This document shows, one piece after another, positions 11,295 through 24,197 of a stretch of 64,000 nucleotides of DNA. The notes beneath the pieces are model-generated. The model was not told where the DNA came from. It was given only the letters and a program-made list of their open reading frames with translations, and made no database searches. The position numbers and the translations under genes are program-made. The DNA is from Gamarada debralockiae (lineage: Eukaryota; Ascomycota; Leotiomycetes; Helotiales; Hyphodiscaceae): contig NXFV01001733.1 in NCBI GenBank assembly GCA_002803225.1, positions 1 to 64,000 of the forward strand, read 5' to 3'. How positions within the stretch are numbered: the stretch's first letter is position 1; every line of letters starts with the position of its first letter.

Positions 11295-14200
11295 TTCTGA
11301 ATAACAAGACAACTACGTTACAGAAGATCATCTGCTCTATAATTATTTATTTATATTAAACTGAGCCAGAAGAGAGGTATGGGGAAGCCTATGCCTTTAT
11401 ACCTCTGCAGCCCAAAGATCACTAGCAATCCTTCACTCCGGTTCTAGAATATTTTAGAAGCTCAAGGAAATTGTCTTTGGGTCAGTGACGCGTGCCTAGA
11501 GTCGATGGTATGATTGCAATGGTAGGGGGAGAAGTACGTCAGAGCTAGTTCTAGAACGTTCTACAAGGCGCTACCAATCCTCAGGCAGAAGTTCAATTCT
11601 CTCACGTGACACAGCAGAAATACCTCCGATGGCCGGCGGCGTGATGAATAAGCGAATGTAGGGGTCTGGAATTAGGCTAGCTATAAGTGGTTAGTTCCTC
11701 TTAAAATGTGGGTCCAAAAAATTACTGTATGTTCGGAACTGAAGCCGATTTTGAACCTTACTGTATCTAAGGAGCTGAAATACAAGGAGGGGAAACGCTC
11801 TCTTATATCACAAAAGAGGGGAAAATACAGGCTATACCTGATTAGGCAGTTCCAACCAACATTAGTATTGTCATTGGCATTGTTCACTATTCTTTGTCTT
11901 TCGCAAACCCCTTTCCCCTCCCGTCCTCCATAGAGTTCCAAGGAACGGGAAAACGCTTCGACTATGAGTGACGGAGCCACGATAATTGAAGGGATCCCGT
12001 CCCACCATGAAATGTGTCCAAGGATCTCCACCACACTGGAATAGCGGTCAAAAGCCCACTTTCTCAATAATACAGGCCTCTTGCATCATCCAAACATTCG
12101 ACTGACTCGGGGATTAGAAGTGTTGGTTTCACCAACAGTCGTCACCTCCTCCATGGCCCCTCTATGCTGTGAATGAAAAGCTGCGACTCTCTTGCACCTT
12201 TTTGGTCTTCAACATTTACTGGAGCTCAAATTGTCTCTGTGCTACAAAAACATTTGTATTAGTGCCGATATTTGCGTCCTTCTTACCCCTCGTTCTCTCT
12301 TACGCCAATCTACTCTTGCATCGAAGTTCGATGGCTGGTTGGTATGCTGCTCCCTTTCTTTGGTGGCCGCACCGAGGCTTGAGTTGTGATCTCCCGCCAT
12401 AGAGCATAAAGCGGTCCCGACGCCTATCAATCTCTTTCTTTCAACATCAACATATCATGAGCTCCATTCTGAGGTTCATAAGTCCTCTCCCAAAGAGAGC
12501 TCACTCGATCCAAGCAACCAATGCCGCCACGAATAGTAAACATCAAAAAAACAAAATAAAATAAAATAAATGAATTTAGTAAGTACCTATTCGCACACTT
12601 GATTCGCGTTGGTAATATGGCAGTTGTTGTCATTTCCAATTTCACTGTTGTTAATATTACCGTTGTCTTTGGTATTGTTTCTCTTTCTTTGTACACCCTG
12701 AACTTGCCACCCTCTCTTCAACTCCAAAAGTGAAGCAGGACTTGGAATATCAAAATCATTATCTCCCTCCAGCTTCTCGGATTGTGCTGTGGACATTCTA
12801 TGGTATCTCGAGAAAGGATGAGTGATCATAATGGGTTCGACGCCTTGGCAGGCGCCCAGATCTGGAACCTCGCCCTTCCTCCCAGTTTTATTATCTGTGT
12901 TGCACGGCGAAGAAATTCGCAATCTGCTGAGAAATGGCAAGGCTTGGATGAGATAGGTGCATTGCATGAGAGAGCAAGCACAATAGCTGCACACTTCTCA
13001 ACTATCTGCTCCTCTTTATGACTAGCTTGTGCTTGAACAGCATATATAAACCAAACATTTCAACACGAGCATTTCACGTCCTCGGTGAAGCAACAATCGA
13101 GGATGTTACTATAAAAAAAGACACAAAGGAGAGACCGATCCTCGAATACAGATCTGTGCTCCACTCTGAGTTCTCGCGCAATTATGTAGGTTTGAAATGG
13201 TATTATACCACTGGTATATAAACTTGGGGTAGGTCATCCAGACTATTATGAGACACTTTCATTCTACCAGGAACGTCCACTCGTCCGACTCCGCAAGTAC
13301 ATCTTCAAGCCCCGCCTCAAGTCCAACAGCGCTCTCGGAGTCTGCCAGTGCATTTTCAAGCTTCACAACGGCTCCAGCATTGCCCTGAGAGCTGGCCCCT
13401 TTCGTTGACGAGTTCTTTCTCGTTGTCGGTATCTTTGTCGCTGTCACCGACGATGCTGCGCGCCTCCGCAAACTCTTAACCTAGACTCCCAGACAGCTAC
13501 GCGCTGAGGAAGGAACGGGACTGACTGTACCTTGCTCACAAGTCACAAGTCTGCTCTGTGCTCTCGCTGATGCAGCCTTTCTCCTCAAGCCGTGATTAGC
13601 TCTTATGAATCCGAGAACAGGCGGATTAGAGTCCGCATGATGAAGAATGCAAATACACTCTGGTGAATTGTGTTTTCTCCCGTACGGAGTACTTCATGAA
13701 AGTTTGGGTGCAGTATCATGGAAAGTAGCTGAGGCAGAAGATGCCTTCCAACATCCATCATGTTCCCCCAAACTCAAGCATGACCTAGGAGAAGAACCAA
13801 AGCGAACCCCAACCTGTAAATCGAGGAGAGAATGGGAACTTGGAAGTAATCTCCCATGTCTCATTCTATATTTGTTATATTCACAAATCAAGCCTCAAGC
13901 ATCAATTCAAGCGTCAACTTTGAAGCCAACGGGGCCCCCAAATCCGTAGCAGCAAGGCGTCATCTGCCTCTTGCCATTTTGTGACATTTGACTCTGGAGG
14001 CGCAACTGCCGACTCGAGGAACAAACTAAATGCTGGCCTTGGCTCGGTCTGGAAGACTCATCTTATCTCGGTTTATCTTCATCCGCGGCTAACTCTTAGG
14101 AGCTGAGGGCTTGAAGATCAGGGTATTTATCAACGTGGGGAACGGCGAACGTGTGGTCTGTGGCTATGAGGTGAAGATCATGTCAATTGTCGAAGAAGGA

Positions 14201-15756
14201 AGCTTTTTCCATACGAAACTCTCCTGCTCTTTTCGGTTACACGCCTAGGAGATTTAATTTTGATCTTCTATGCAGCAGCGGACGGCTTCGGGAATCGGGA
14301 GACACCGTGTAACTGTTAGTTCGTGTTTTCGGGCCCGATGGTTCGAGATGGACAAAGGTCCGTCGCGGGTAGGTTCTTCCTTTGAATTTTCCATTTGTAG
14401 ACTGGGGTCACGATGATGCGGCCCTTGGTTCTGAGGTTCTCGAATCTCCAATCCTTGAGGCGTGGTGTGGGGCACGGAGATAAAGTTTGATATCGAAAAA
14501 TTAGTTTTGCAGGCACAACTTTCTTCAGACATGAGACTTGCGATGTTAGAAGAGGCTGCCGCTGAAGAACCTCTGCTCGGCCTTACAGAACTCTGATATA
14601 TGTAAGCCCTACAGCCCGACAACCAAAACTTTGGGAGGAAACTTTGAGAGCAGTCTCAGCCGTGCAGCAGTTCTTCTTGTCCTGTCGCCAACTTCTCATC
14701 GATTTCCATATCTGAGTAATCTCGGCTACCACCGTGCCCCTCTTCTTGTTCCTGAAGCCTCACCCCTTTCAGACCAGTCTTCCGAATGCGTAATTTCTTA
14801 GCGCTGGCCCATCGCCATTTTTGTCCTTCACGATCAGCCGTTAATTGCACATGATCTGGAGTAATATGCCATGATGGTTATTTTAGGGGGGTATCATTTC
14901 TGGCTGATAGGCAGAGTGGCGATCGTAATGATGTGGCCTGTTCTTCTGCTACCTTAACGTCCATTTTGTGCATGGACATGGCGTTCATGTGTGCAATGTT
15001 TCGTTTAGGGGTACTTCTCGTGGTAGCGGTGTGAAGTGATCATACAGAAACGGAAACAAACTCAGGGTTTGGGCAGGCAAAAAAAAAGGCTGTCCGTGCT
15101 TTGACACCTGCACCGTGACATTTGAAAGAACTCAAAAATCCTGCGCAGGGGTAAAACATGACAGGAAACAAAGGTCAAAACTGCAAGGTTCATATTCAAA
15201 AGTCTACCGCTGATGAACGCTTGAATGCGATTGGTAAGTAAAGGTCTAAAAGCCTAATTTCTTGATCTTTTAGATAGGATCTGGTTTGGTCAAATCGTCT
15301 TCTGAAGTCCCTGATTTTTGAAGATCGGAGGTTAGGTCTTCTTGTACCTGAACGCCACCGTAGGTCTTCATTGGTCCTGAACGCCCTGTAGATTTTGTTT
15401 AGTGTCCTGAGAATACTAGTGTGCAGCTAGTATCCCCTGAGCCTAGACTTTCCCCCTGGGTGCGCCTGCTTGTCAACCAGCTAGCCCCTTCCAAGCACTC
15501 ACTAGACCTAATCCTCGCTAGACCCTCCTTGCCAGCTCCACTTATCGGCGCCAGCGCGTATGGTTCAGCAGTGCACAGGGCAAATTGAGGAAGGCGCGAA
15601 AGCGCCCCTAATGCCTCATTGCAACTCTGAGTCGATCTTGCCGACTTTGATCCCATTTCCCTCAATTCAGACTTGACCTTTTCTAGCTTTATCGCGAATT
15701 GCACATCTCTCCCTCCCTCCAATGTCTTGTCTGCCTGCCAGGTCTTCCAGAAAACA
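11295..15756. other. intergenic stretch with no gene recognised
   Basis: About 4.4 kb with only short, unrecognisable frames. Two minus-strand frames look somewhat protein-like but match nothing I know and have no supported splicing: 12587-12994 (low-complexity Asn-rich end) and 13259-13471. A short A(3-4)T microsatellite lies at about 12545-12571. The LTR-like element at 11730-11861 is listed separately. The last few hundred bases before 15757 probably hold the promoter of the coiled-coil gene. Confidence 0.5.
11730..11861 (-). mobile_element. solo-LTR-like element, 132 bp
   Basis: The segment begins TGTTCGGAACTG and ends CAGTTCCAACCAACA, so its ends are imperfect inverted repeats of the TG...CA type expected for a long terminal repeat. 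Its right-hand 98 bp recur in the opposite orientation at 34046-34144 with high identity. Read on the minus strand it starts TGTTGGTTGG. I could not find a clear target-site duplication (flanks CTGTA and TTAGT). A MITE fragment is the alternative. Confidence 0.5.
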
Positions 15757-18700
15757 ATGGCGTCCGCTTCACGGCTACGAGGAAACATCAACCCCTCCGA
15801 CCCAGACTCTGACACTCCTTACGCTTCAGAACCATCTGAACTCGACTCCTCTTCTATTCGTCCGCCCAATGACCCCGTTGACCAGCCTGATCTACCCGAA
15901 GACATCCAGCCAAACAAAAGACCTCGTATCCCATCGTTGACGACCCGATCTCGAGGTTTTTCCACAGCGTCGACGACCTCATCGTCGTCAGTTCGCAGGA
16001 AGCCTTTGCCTTTAACAGCCTCGCCCTTGGCTACCAGGATCTCATCTGGCGAGCACCTCGCTGCCACTATAGAGTTTCCAGAGGAGACCCTCGTCAGACC
16101 GTACTCTGTTGACAGCCCAACTCTATACGAATTCCCGTCGAAATCGACGATCCCATTCTCGCCCGCACGTTTTTCTGGGCAGCAGGGAGACTCATTGTAT
16201 GTTACTTTAGTCCATGAAACTTCGCTGTTTCAACGTTCAATGCTAATGTGTTTGGCAGACCTGCAAACGAACAGGTGGCTCTGACTTCGGAACCAACGTC
16301 ATCTGAGCGCGTTACAACTCCTACTCAAGCAAGCAGTCCTAAGAGTCCGAACCTTACCGTTCCGTCACATACACGCCCGGCTGGAGCTTCTTTGGCAAAG
16401 CATGCGAGGTTGACCAGCGAATCGGCTCTAACATCTGCGTCCGAATCCTCCGGCCCATGGTACAGCGATTCCAGCTCTGCTACTATGTCCGTATTCTCGA
16501 ACAAACCTCCACCACCACACAACATAAACATACCTAATGCTGTATCACGAACATACTCTAACGAATCACACGACTCCAACATTACAAACAAACCTTTGCC
16601 AAAGTCTCCAGGCGCATCCAAGCTTGGATCATTTTTCGGCTGGGGAGGCAGTACATCCCCAGTATCTTCTAATACGACATTCTCAGAAAATTCTTATTCT
16701 CCCATACCATCTCCTCATTCGTCCGAGCACAACCTCGCTCTATCTGATGCCTCCAAGACGACCACAAGAAATATCCCTACAGCCATCGATGTCCCAAAGG
16801 CCAACGCAGATGCTGGGTACTTCGGAAACACATACCTACAATTACCATTGGCAACGCCCACGACACCAGTACAGGTCGAAGAGATGGAGAAAGAGTTGAA
16901 GGACATCAGCGCTGAGCTGGCGTCGTCTATTAGACGAGAGATGGACTTGGAGGATCTTGTGGACCGTTTACAAGCAGAGGCCAATGTCGCCGCCTCTGGA
17001 AGAAGAACCAGCGACTATTTCTCGGATTCAGGAACTAGCTCAGTGAAGTATGGAGAATCAGACTCCAAGCAGGACGAGTTGGACCGGTTGATCAGGAAGA
17101 CTGAGCAAGACAAGGCTCAAATGAAGCTGGAACTCACCAACAAGGTCCAAGAAGAAAGAACTCGCCGGAAACAACTCGAATCACAAATTCGGACTTTGGA
17201 GGAAAAGGCATCACATGTGAGTACCTCACGGATGATTGAGAATTCTAGCTAACGATGAACAAAGGTTGACCTTGCCTCAATAAACTCTCTTGATGCGAAT
17301 GGACGCTTAAGAGACCTCGAGGCTACTTGCGAAGACCTCCGACGCCGCCTGGCCGAGGAACGACAAGTCAAAGATAACTTCGAGGATCTTTTGACGGCAC
17401 TCAAGGGAGAACTCCAAAGTTCGCACAACGAGCGTGACAACCTACGAGATGAGATCGTACCACAGCTACGAGCTCGAGTTGAGGGCCTGGAAGCCCAAGC
17501 CGCCCAGCATGAGAAGCTCACCTACGAGCAATCGAAGATGCAGCAGGAGCTGCAAAGCCTCAAGACCGAAAACATTACCTTAATTAATGCCCAGAAGCAA
17601 CAGGTGGATATGCAACAGCAGATGAAGAAGTTTGATAGCATAGCGGAAGAGGCTGCACCAACCAATACGAGATCCGCCGCCGGTCTGAGCAGATCGAATT
17701 CCCTTGCACAAGGTGTCATCAACCGGTCAAGACCACCGTCACTCTCGAGATCAGCATCAGTGAAGACAACGGAGTCTAGGGAGGCGCTTGCAGAGAGAGT
17801 GAAGGATGTTGAGCTTCAGAGAGATGCTCTACACCGTGCTCTTAAGAGCTTACTCGAGCGCCAAGAGCATCAAAACCGAGAGAATCAGAAGAAGATTCGC
17901 CAACTCGAGGCCGAACGAGATCGCGCCCTCTCGAATTCGCCCAGACGAATTGGTTATGACAAGGAAGTCGCCAACCTACGGGAGGAAATCAACACACTTC
18001 GTCGCCGAGCTGACGATGCCATTGAGCAGAAATGGCAATGTGAGAAAGGTCTCAGTGGCTTGAAGATGGATCTTGACCGTGCTGAGCAGGAGATTGGATC
18101 ATTACGGAGTCTTCTCCAGGAGAATGACATATTAATACCCACCGACCGCCGCCCAAGTACCGCATCTAGGCCGGGAAGCTCTCATGTGACATCCGAATCC
18201 CTCGAGCGTGCTTATCGCGATCTACAAAAGGAATACGCAGCTTCATTGGAGCGGATCAAGAGCTTGGAAATATCGGGTTCCAAGGATGAAGACACCGAGA
18301 GAGCAATGTCGCAGCTGGAGAAGAGTCTGGCAGATGCGATCTCTGAGCGGGATTTTGCCCAGAAGGAAGCAGCCTCCCTCCGTGAACAAAGTGATTCCTT
18401 ACGACAATCCGAGAAGATTCATATGGGCGATGAGCTCGTCCTCGCCGACGAACTTCGCGGCTCCGCAAAACGGGTCGAGGAACTAGCAGCCCAAGTCCGA
18501 CAACAACTTGCATCCAACAGCACCCTTAGACAACGTCTGGCCGAGACCATCGAGCGCGGGGAGAAGGAGCAAAGGACCAATGCAGAGAAGATCATGTTCA
18601 TGCAAAGCAAGCTCAAGTCTCTTGAGGACCAACTCATGGCTGCTCAGCAATCCTCCGAAGAGGCTCTTAGCCGCCACGAAGATGAGGTCCGCGACCTCAA

Positions 18701-19091
18701 AGAAAGTCATAACTTGCAACTCCAGCGCATGAAAGATGGGATGCGTTCCCCTCGCCTCTTTGCTCCAAAGTCACCCATAACGCCTATGTTCACGAACACG
18801 GCTAGGGCGCCGAGAATCCTGTCCACTTCATCCGGGAAAGCGATGACGGTGTCCGAGGATTCGAAAATGGATTTCTTGAAGCAGAGAGTTGTGGAACTCG
18901 AGAGCGCGTTGGCGGATGCGGATAAGGAGATGGAGGAAGTTGTTGGACGCATGAATGTTGCACAGATCGAAGTCATGGAGCTTCAGAATGAGAGAGAAGA
19001 GGCGGTTCGTGAGACGAAGAGACTGCAGAAGATGATTGAGGAGGAGAGAATTAGGGCTTTTGAGGGGAGGTTTGCTACGCTTTCTTCTTGA
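15757..19091 (+). CDS. large coiled-coil protein, fungal-specific, function unknown
   Basis: Three exons, 15757-16196, 16259-17216 and 17265-19091, join in phase (introns of 62 and 48 bp, donors GTATGT and GTGAGT) to give 1074 residues. The ATG at 15757 has a good context (AAACAATGGCG); an upstream in-frame ATG at 15673 is possible. The first ~370 residues are Ser/Thr/Pro-rich and probably disordered. The rest is heptad-rich Glu/Arg/Leu coiled coil, starting around the motif ELASSIRREMDLEDLVDRLQ, broken near residue 570 by a Ser/Arg-rich linker and again by a Pro-rich linker near residue 970. It resembles proteins annotated in fungi as 'M protein repeat protein', a name that carries no function. 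A scaffold or trafficking role is only a guess from the coiled coil. Confidence 0.85.
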
Positions 19092-19923
19092 TTGAAGAGG
19101 GAGATTTGAATTTAGATTGATTGGTATGCGTTTTAGCGGGTCAGCACTTTTTCATGGCGGCCACTTTTAATTGGTCTGCCTTTGGGGTTGCATTTCTTAG
19201 GAGGAGTTTTGAGGTCCCTCAGCATTTACATCAGGATGGAAGAATGGGTATCCGTCACTTGGGAAGAATGGATCAAAGGCATTGTTTTGCGTTAATGGAT
19301 TGATGCATGCACTAGTTGTGTATTGTTTGTTTTGTAATTATAGCCCTTGGATGAGTGTACAACCTGTAGAGGCGATGACGAAAAGGGTTGGACATAGATT
19401 GTTGTGTACGAGTACGATTCTAAGTCTGATGAAGAGAGAATAGAAGAGTATATATATAATGTAAAGATTTTACAAACTCCGATATATGAATCATTTATCT
19501 CAAGCGGGAAGAGTTCAATACCATAGCAAATGGCGAAAAATATTTCGATACCACTGTCACCTACCTCACTGGCGAAGAACCCCGCTGGAGATTGCGACTG
19601 CCAAGGTTAGGTAGGGATAGAGTGGAGTTAGTTGTTAGGGTAGTTTTCGGGAGGTTAGAGCGGAGGCCGAACTCCCATGTTTTTCTTGTGCGCTGCTTAT
19701 GAGGAAGTCGATGATATGGAATGGAGGGGTAAATATGATACTGAAATCTTATTCGTGATATCAAAATCTTTTTGTTGATTTGCCATGTTCTTGAAATCCT
19801 TCTCCCTTATCAATTGGATATTCTTCCTGCATTCGCTCCGACCACCGGGACCTTGCACCTCAGCCCACCCATATCACACCTGTCTAGTGCAACCCTCTTT
19901 TCTATAATAGTCCTTTACACAGA
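19092..19923. other. intergenic, no gene seen
   Basis: Holds the 3' region of the coiled-coil gene and that of the convergent Clr5-domain gene. Short frames on both strands match nothing. A TA-rich run (TATATATATAATG) lies near 19450-19462. Confidence 0.5.
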
Positions 19924-21704
19924 TTATGCCTGTGGAAACCTCAAGCCACATTTATTGCAGCTAATCAAAATCTCACAATCATCACAGCGTGTGCGATAAC
20001 AGTCCAAACAAACAGGCACATAGCGGGTGTTATAGTGCCAATCTAAACACTGACAACAGGACCAAGTGGATCTGACCTGACGTTTCATTCCGATCATGTC
20101 CTCCTTCGAGCTTGTCTGCAATGTTGACAGACAGGAGAGATAGATCCAAGGCACTTCATCGGCTTCGTTGAAACCAAAACTTCGGATGAGATCCACTGTG
20201 ATTGTAATACCAGAGCCTAAGTTACTTTGTGCACTATCGCTACAAGCAGGTCAGAGACTTATAATGATAGGATAGGTGAGAACCTTACTCCTTGGAGGCC
20301 TTCTGAACACGAGGGCATACGATACATCACATTTGATCGACTAGGGTTTTGTTGTTATGAGAACCCTGATACTGAGGTGCATATGGCGCTAGTCCAAAAT
20401 AGGCTTCGAAAACTTCAATTCAAAATCTCTATCTCTTCCTACAGAGTTCAACCCTTCTGCTATATCTACAGCTTGACTCTGCCTATTCCTGTTGCCTGTC
20501 CCGATGGCTTGTTGCCTGTACCGGTAGCCTGTTGCCTGTCCCTGGATATCACCGTACCTTCTAGACCTGCCAACAGGGTTAATAGCTGAATGGATTCAAT
20601 CTGAGGCAGTAATTGCAGCTTCAGCTTCGGGACCTCTGTCTGCACCCATGCTGTCCACTCGCTATTTAACTCCGAATTGGGATCCAAAGCCCGGTCCGTT
20701 CTAGAGTATTTGTCAGAGAAGTAATTAATTGTAAGTCGACTTCTTTCAATTTCGTGACAGAGGAGAGAGTATCCCTCGTTCCGTGGACTGTCGAGGCCCT
20801 GTTGGGCTACTGTGAGAACAGCTCCGCCAAGGTCATGGAGAAGCTGCAAGACCATGAGCTTCTCGGGAACTTCGTACCAAGAGAACATTTGATGCGCTTC
20901 TAGTGAAATATTCTCAATAATAGCGTCCCTAACTTTGGACCAGACTCTGTGGATTTGGGTGTACGAAACGACTTTTGAGCAGATATCATTCTCAAGCCGA
21001 CCAGGTCATTAGCAACGGCAGCTTTGTCAATGGGAAAGCTTTCCTCAGCATTGCCTGGAAGGTGAGAGCCCGAAGACGATGGAGCAACCCCAAGGCGCAG
21101 GATCTCTGGAGATGGGTGTTTGGGTATAGGAAGCTTCACAGATCCCCTCCACTATGTCTTGAGGTCTTGTCTCCGGTTCTTCGAAGTTATCGGCAGACGG
21201 CGGAGTAGAGCAGCTGATATAAGGTGGAGTGACTTGGGTTGAATGAGTACTCTATTTAACTCAGAATTTCGGCTGTTTCTTACGAATGTATGAGGCTAAA
21301 ATCTCCTCTGGGCACACTTTCTTCCTCTGCGAGTACTTTTCCATCTTGTGTGGTTGGACGGGATACCTGTAGATTGAGAATTTGCTGCCTTTATTGCTCT
21401 CGACCTTTCTCTTCAGCTGCTTGCGAAGAATAACTTTCATGTCAGAGTCTTTGACATTCTTATCCAAGTTCCATTTCTTGATTCGCTGCTTGTACTGCCG
21501 TTCACTGGCATTTTGTCAGCCACTGGCAATTGCATAGGCGGCTATGTTGACTTACGTTGCAAAGAACGCATATTTCGTTTCCATGATTGACACTACTTCT
21601 TTCATCATTCTGTCCTCGTGGCGATAAAAGTGTTCAATAAGCTGTCGCTGATCTTCCCATTCTTCAGCCGAATGCTCACGGCACACTTGTGAGAAGGGGT
21701 TCAT
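19924..21704 (-). CDS. Clr5-domain protein with Cys-rich C-terminus
   Basis: Minus-strand exons read from the sequence: 21704-21556, 21504-21284, 21232 to about 21070, about 20990-20558, 20412-20331 and 20239-19924. All junctions fit in phase except the one between about 21070 and 20990, which I could not fix. The product is roughly 450 residues. The N-terminal ~80 residues carry the Clr5 signature: WEDQRQLIEHFY, then KEVVSIMETKYAF, then RQYKQRIKKWNLDKN. In the family this is a short helical domain of fungal proteins, some implicated in regulation; its biochemical role is unclear. The middle is helical (FSWYEVPEKLMVLQLLHDLG). The last 45 residues hold a Cys/His cluster (CCQC..H..C..C....C..C...C..C), likely zinc-binding. 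The start at 21704 is the first ATG in the open frame before the domain. Confidence 0.75.
20491..20550. repeat. 20-bp minisatellite, about three units, in an intron
   Basis: GTTGCCTGT begins at 20491, 20511 and 20531, an exact 20-bp period with a few substitutions. The array falls within the predicted 145-bp intron (20413-20557) of the Clr5-domain gene. Confidence 0.7.
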
Positions 21705-22009
21705 GGCTACAGCCTTGCCAAATGCATCCGTGGCTGTCGACGTTTCAGAAGTTAAAGAGTGCGAACTTATGTTCCTGTCAATTGACCTTGGAATTTTCAG
21801 AGTCAAAAATTATTATGAATTGGCTCTTGGGATGAGGGGCTTCATTCAGAAGGAAAATGGTTGTCTTTATGTGATTGTCAAATGACAAGGCTGTTGAAAT
21901 TGAAATGGGCCTTGTCTGTAAGCGAGCTGCATTGTCTTTTTGAGCAGCGACTCGGGTTGGTTGGAGTTGAGTGGCGGAAGGTACCTCAGCTGAGCAATTG
22001 GAGAACTAA

Positions 22010-22094
22010 CCGGCATCCCTGCGAGGCGAAAGTCCCGTACCTACAGCTGACTATCGCGATTAAATCATGAAAATCTCAACACAACGTAATATTG
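22010..22094 (+). repeat. left inverted repeat (85 bp)
   Basis: Starts CCGGCATCCCTGCGAGGCG and ends just after AAAATCTCAACACAACG. It pairs without gaps to the right repeat at 25595-25679. The flanking TAA is at 22007-22009. Confidence 0.75.
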
Positions 22095-22811
22095 TTCTAT
22101 TCTAAACCCTCTAGTCTTATAATTAGTCTTTTGTAATTCTTGACTACCTCACATCTTCCAAAAAAGTCATCTAGCCGTGAATTAACTACGCTTTGATTAT
22201 CGACAAGCTTGTACCACTTTTACTTAAGTTCACTTATGTCGCCCCTTTTCTACGCCTTAACGATGGTCTAGTTACTCAAAACTCCAGTAGATTTAATGAT
22301 AATTAGTTTGCTTCTAACCAGAGTATTCTTTTTCCATGTTTTATTCAAATAGGAGTAAATGAGGGACAAGTCTTTGTCTCGGCTATATTTACCATTTTTT
22401 TGAGCTGCTGCTTTAAGGAAAATCATCGCCGCCTTTACGGCCTACCATGACTTCACTGCCTCAGGCGTCAAAGACACTGCCTCTTAAGCTACAGCAGCCA
22501 TTAACAACATCCTTTGACCACAGCCATTAACAGTATAGCACTTCAGTTCGAGCACTCAGCGCGCCCGAGATTCGTGCTACTCGAGCGCACAGAAACAGAA
22601 ATGCCGTCGATCGAATCACAGCCAGAGATTGCATGCAGCTCGCGGTCAGCTCTGATTTGTCCAAATGGATGGCGATACGTAAGCGCTGGCTTTGGGCGAG
22701 GGACTAATTTCGTCTCCATGATCGATTTTGCGCCTGATACGACAACCACGAGCAAACACGCCGCGGTACTATACCACACTAATTTCACGCTATTGTCCTT
22801 AATATCTCAAA

Positions 22812-24197
22812 ATGGCAACCATATCCATCGATTACGACTCTAATGGAGATGTCGAGCTAATCCTCGAGAAGAAGGATAACACTCCCCTCAACCAAGCAGC
22901 GCAGCAGGCTTCACAGTCAAGTGTACAAGAAAAACCAGTGAAGTACAATGTGGGGCCCCTCAGTATCAAAGTCAAGGAAGTTCGTCTACGAGTTTCCTCA
23001 TTCAAACTCATTTCATCCTCACACTACTTTCAAGCGATGCTTGAAGGCTCTCAGTTCCGCGAAGGCAAAGAACTAGAAGAGCATGGTTTTGTTGAGATTA
23101 AGCTTTTGGATCCAGAGGACGAACCGACAGCTATGATGATCGTACTCGGCATTCTGTATGGAAACGACGTTCAAGTGCCAATTTTACTCGATCTGCCGAC
23201 GCTGGACAAGGTCGCAGTACTCGTCGATAAGTACCAGTGGCATGCACTGGTGACTCCTCACGCAATATCGTGGTTTGACGGCCTTTTGGACTCTGGGGGT
23301 TTTCCGGATGCCTTTAATGAGACTCTCTTGACGTGGTTGTTCATTGCGTGGCTATTTGGGATGAAAGATCATTTCAAGGCGCTCTCGAGGGTTGCTCAAC
23401 AAGATGCCTGTAATTCAATCGATCTGACGGACGAGAGTATTCGACTATCTACTAGAGCACTCAGTAAGTAATATCTCCTTAGACTCGAGGTGGGCCGTCA
23501 GCGGACAGGTGCCTGGGAGCCAATGTTGCTTTGGAAGTAGTGCAAGAAGTTCCAAGGCTCCCGGCGAAACCTAGCACTCCAGAAGTTCTTCATGGAGGGC
23601 TTAGATTGTCTAAGATGAGAGATTATGACTTCATCAAGTCAGTACGTCGTCGTCTCTCGGTCGGTTTGCTGGCGTCTGCTCGCTGAAGTGACGCTAACCG
23701 CTCCCCCCTCTCCCCGGCAAATTAATTCAATCTAACAATTTCGTATAGATGCTATCAACGAGCAGCGAGAGGTCGCTTTCCAAAGAATTGAGCAAGCACT
23801 TGAGGCATTTAAGGGACAGCTGCTCGACCGCAAATCGCAGAAAAACCAAGACCTCCAATTACCAGAAACAAAAATGCTCAGATACATGGCGTTCGGATTC
23901 GCAACATTTTGCTCCCAGGATCTCGAACTTGGGGAATTCGCCGCACCTGATCACGCTGGAAGTTCTATCCGTTCGCTAAGAAATCGCATAAATTTGTCCC
24001 AATCAATGGAAGGCTTCCAGGTTAAAAGTCCTAACGGTAGTACACGGCACATTCAACCTGGCGGAATATGGGATCTGAAGAACAAGTTGCAGAGAGCTAT
24101 AACCGACTTGAAAATGGACGAGTGGGGCCTGGACTACGACGATTTTAAACCGTCACCCGTTGGCAACCGACCCAATAGAGTTCCAGATCTGAAATAA
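22812..24197 (+). CDS. BTB/POZ-like domain protein
   Basis: Two exons, 22812-23463 and 23749-24197, join in phase across a 285-bp intron (donor GTAAGT, acceptor CGTATAG) to give 366 residues, with RALN|AINEQRE at the junction. The N-terminus (SIDYDSNGDVELIL) and the block FKLISSSHYFQAMLEG are the fungal version of a BTB fold: acidic strand, 'VSS..L..ASPVF..ML' helix, then a helical region with a PEDEPTAMMIVLGILYG motif. Such proteins are numerous in filamentous ascomycetes and usually uncharacterised; a Cul3-adaptor role is possible but not shown. The intron is long for this genome and contains an open stretch (about 23502-23640) in a phase that does not connect properly to both exons, so I treat it as intron. 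The whole gene lies inside the inverted-repeat element. Confidence 0.8.
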
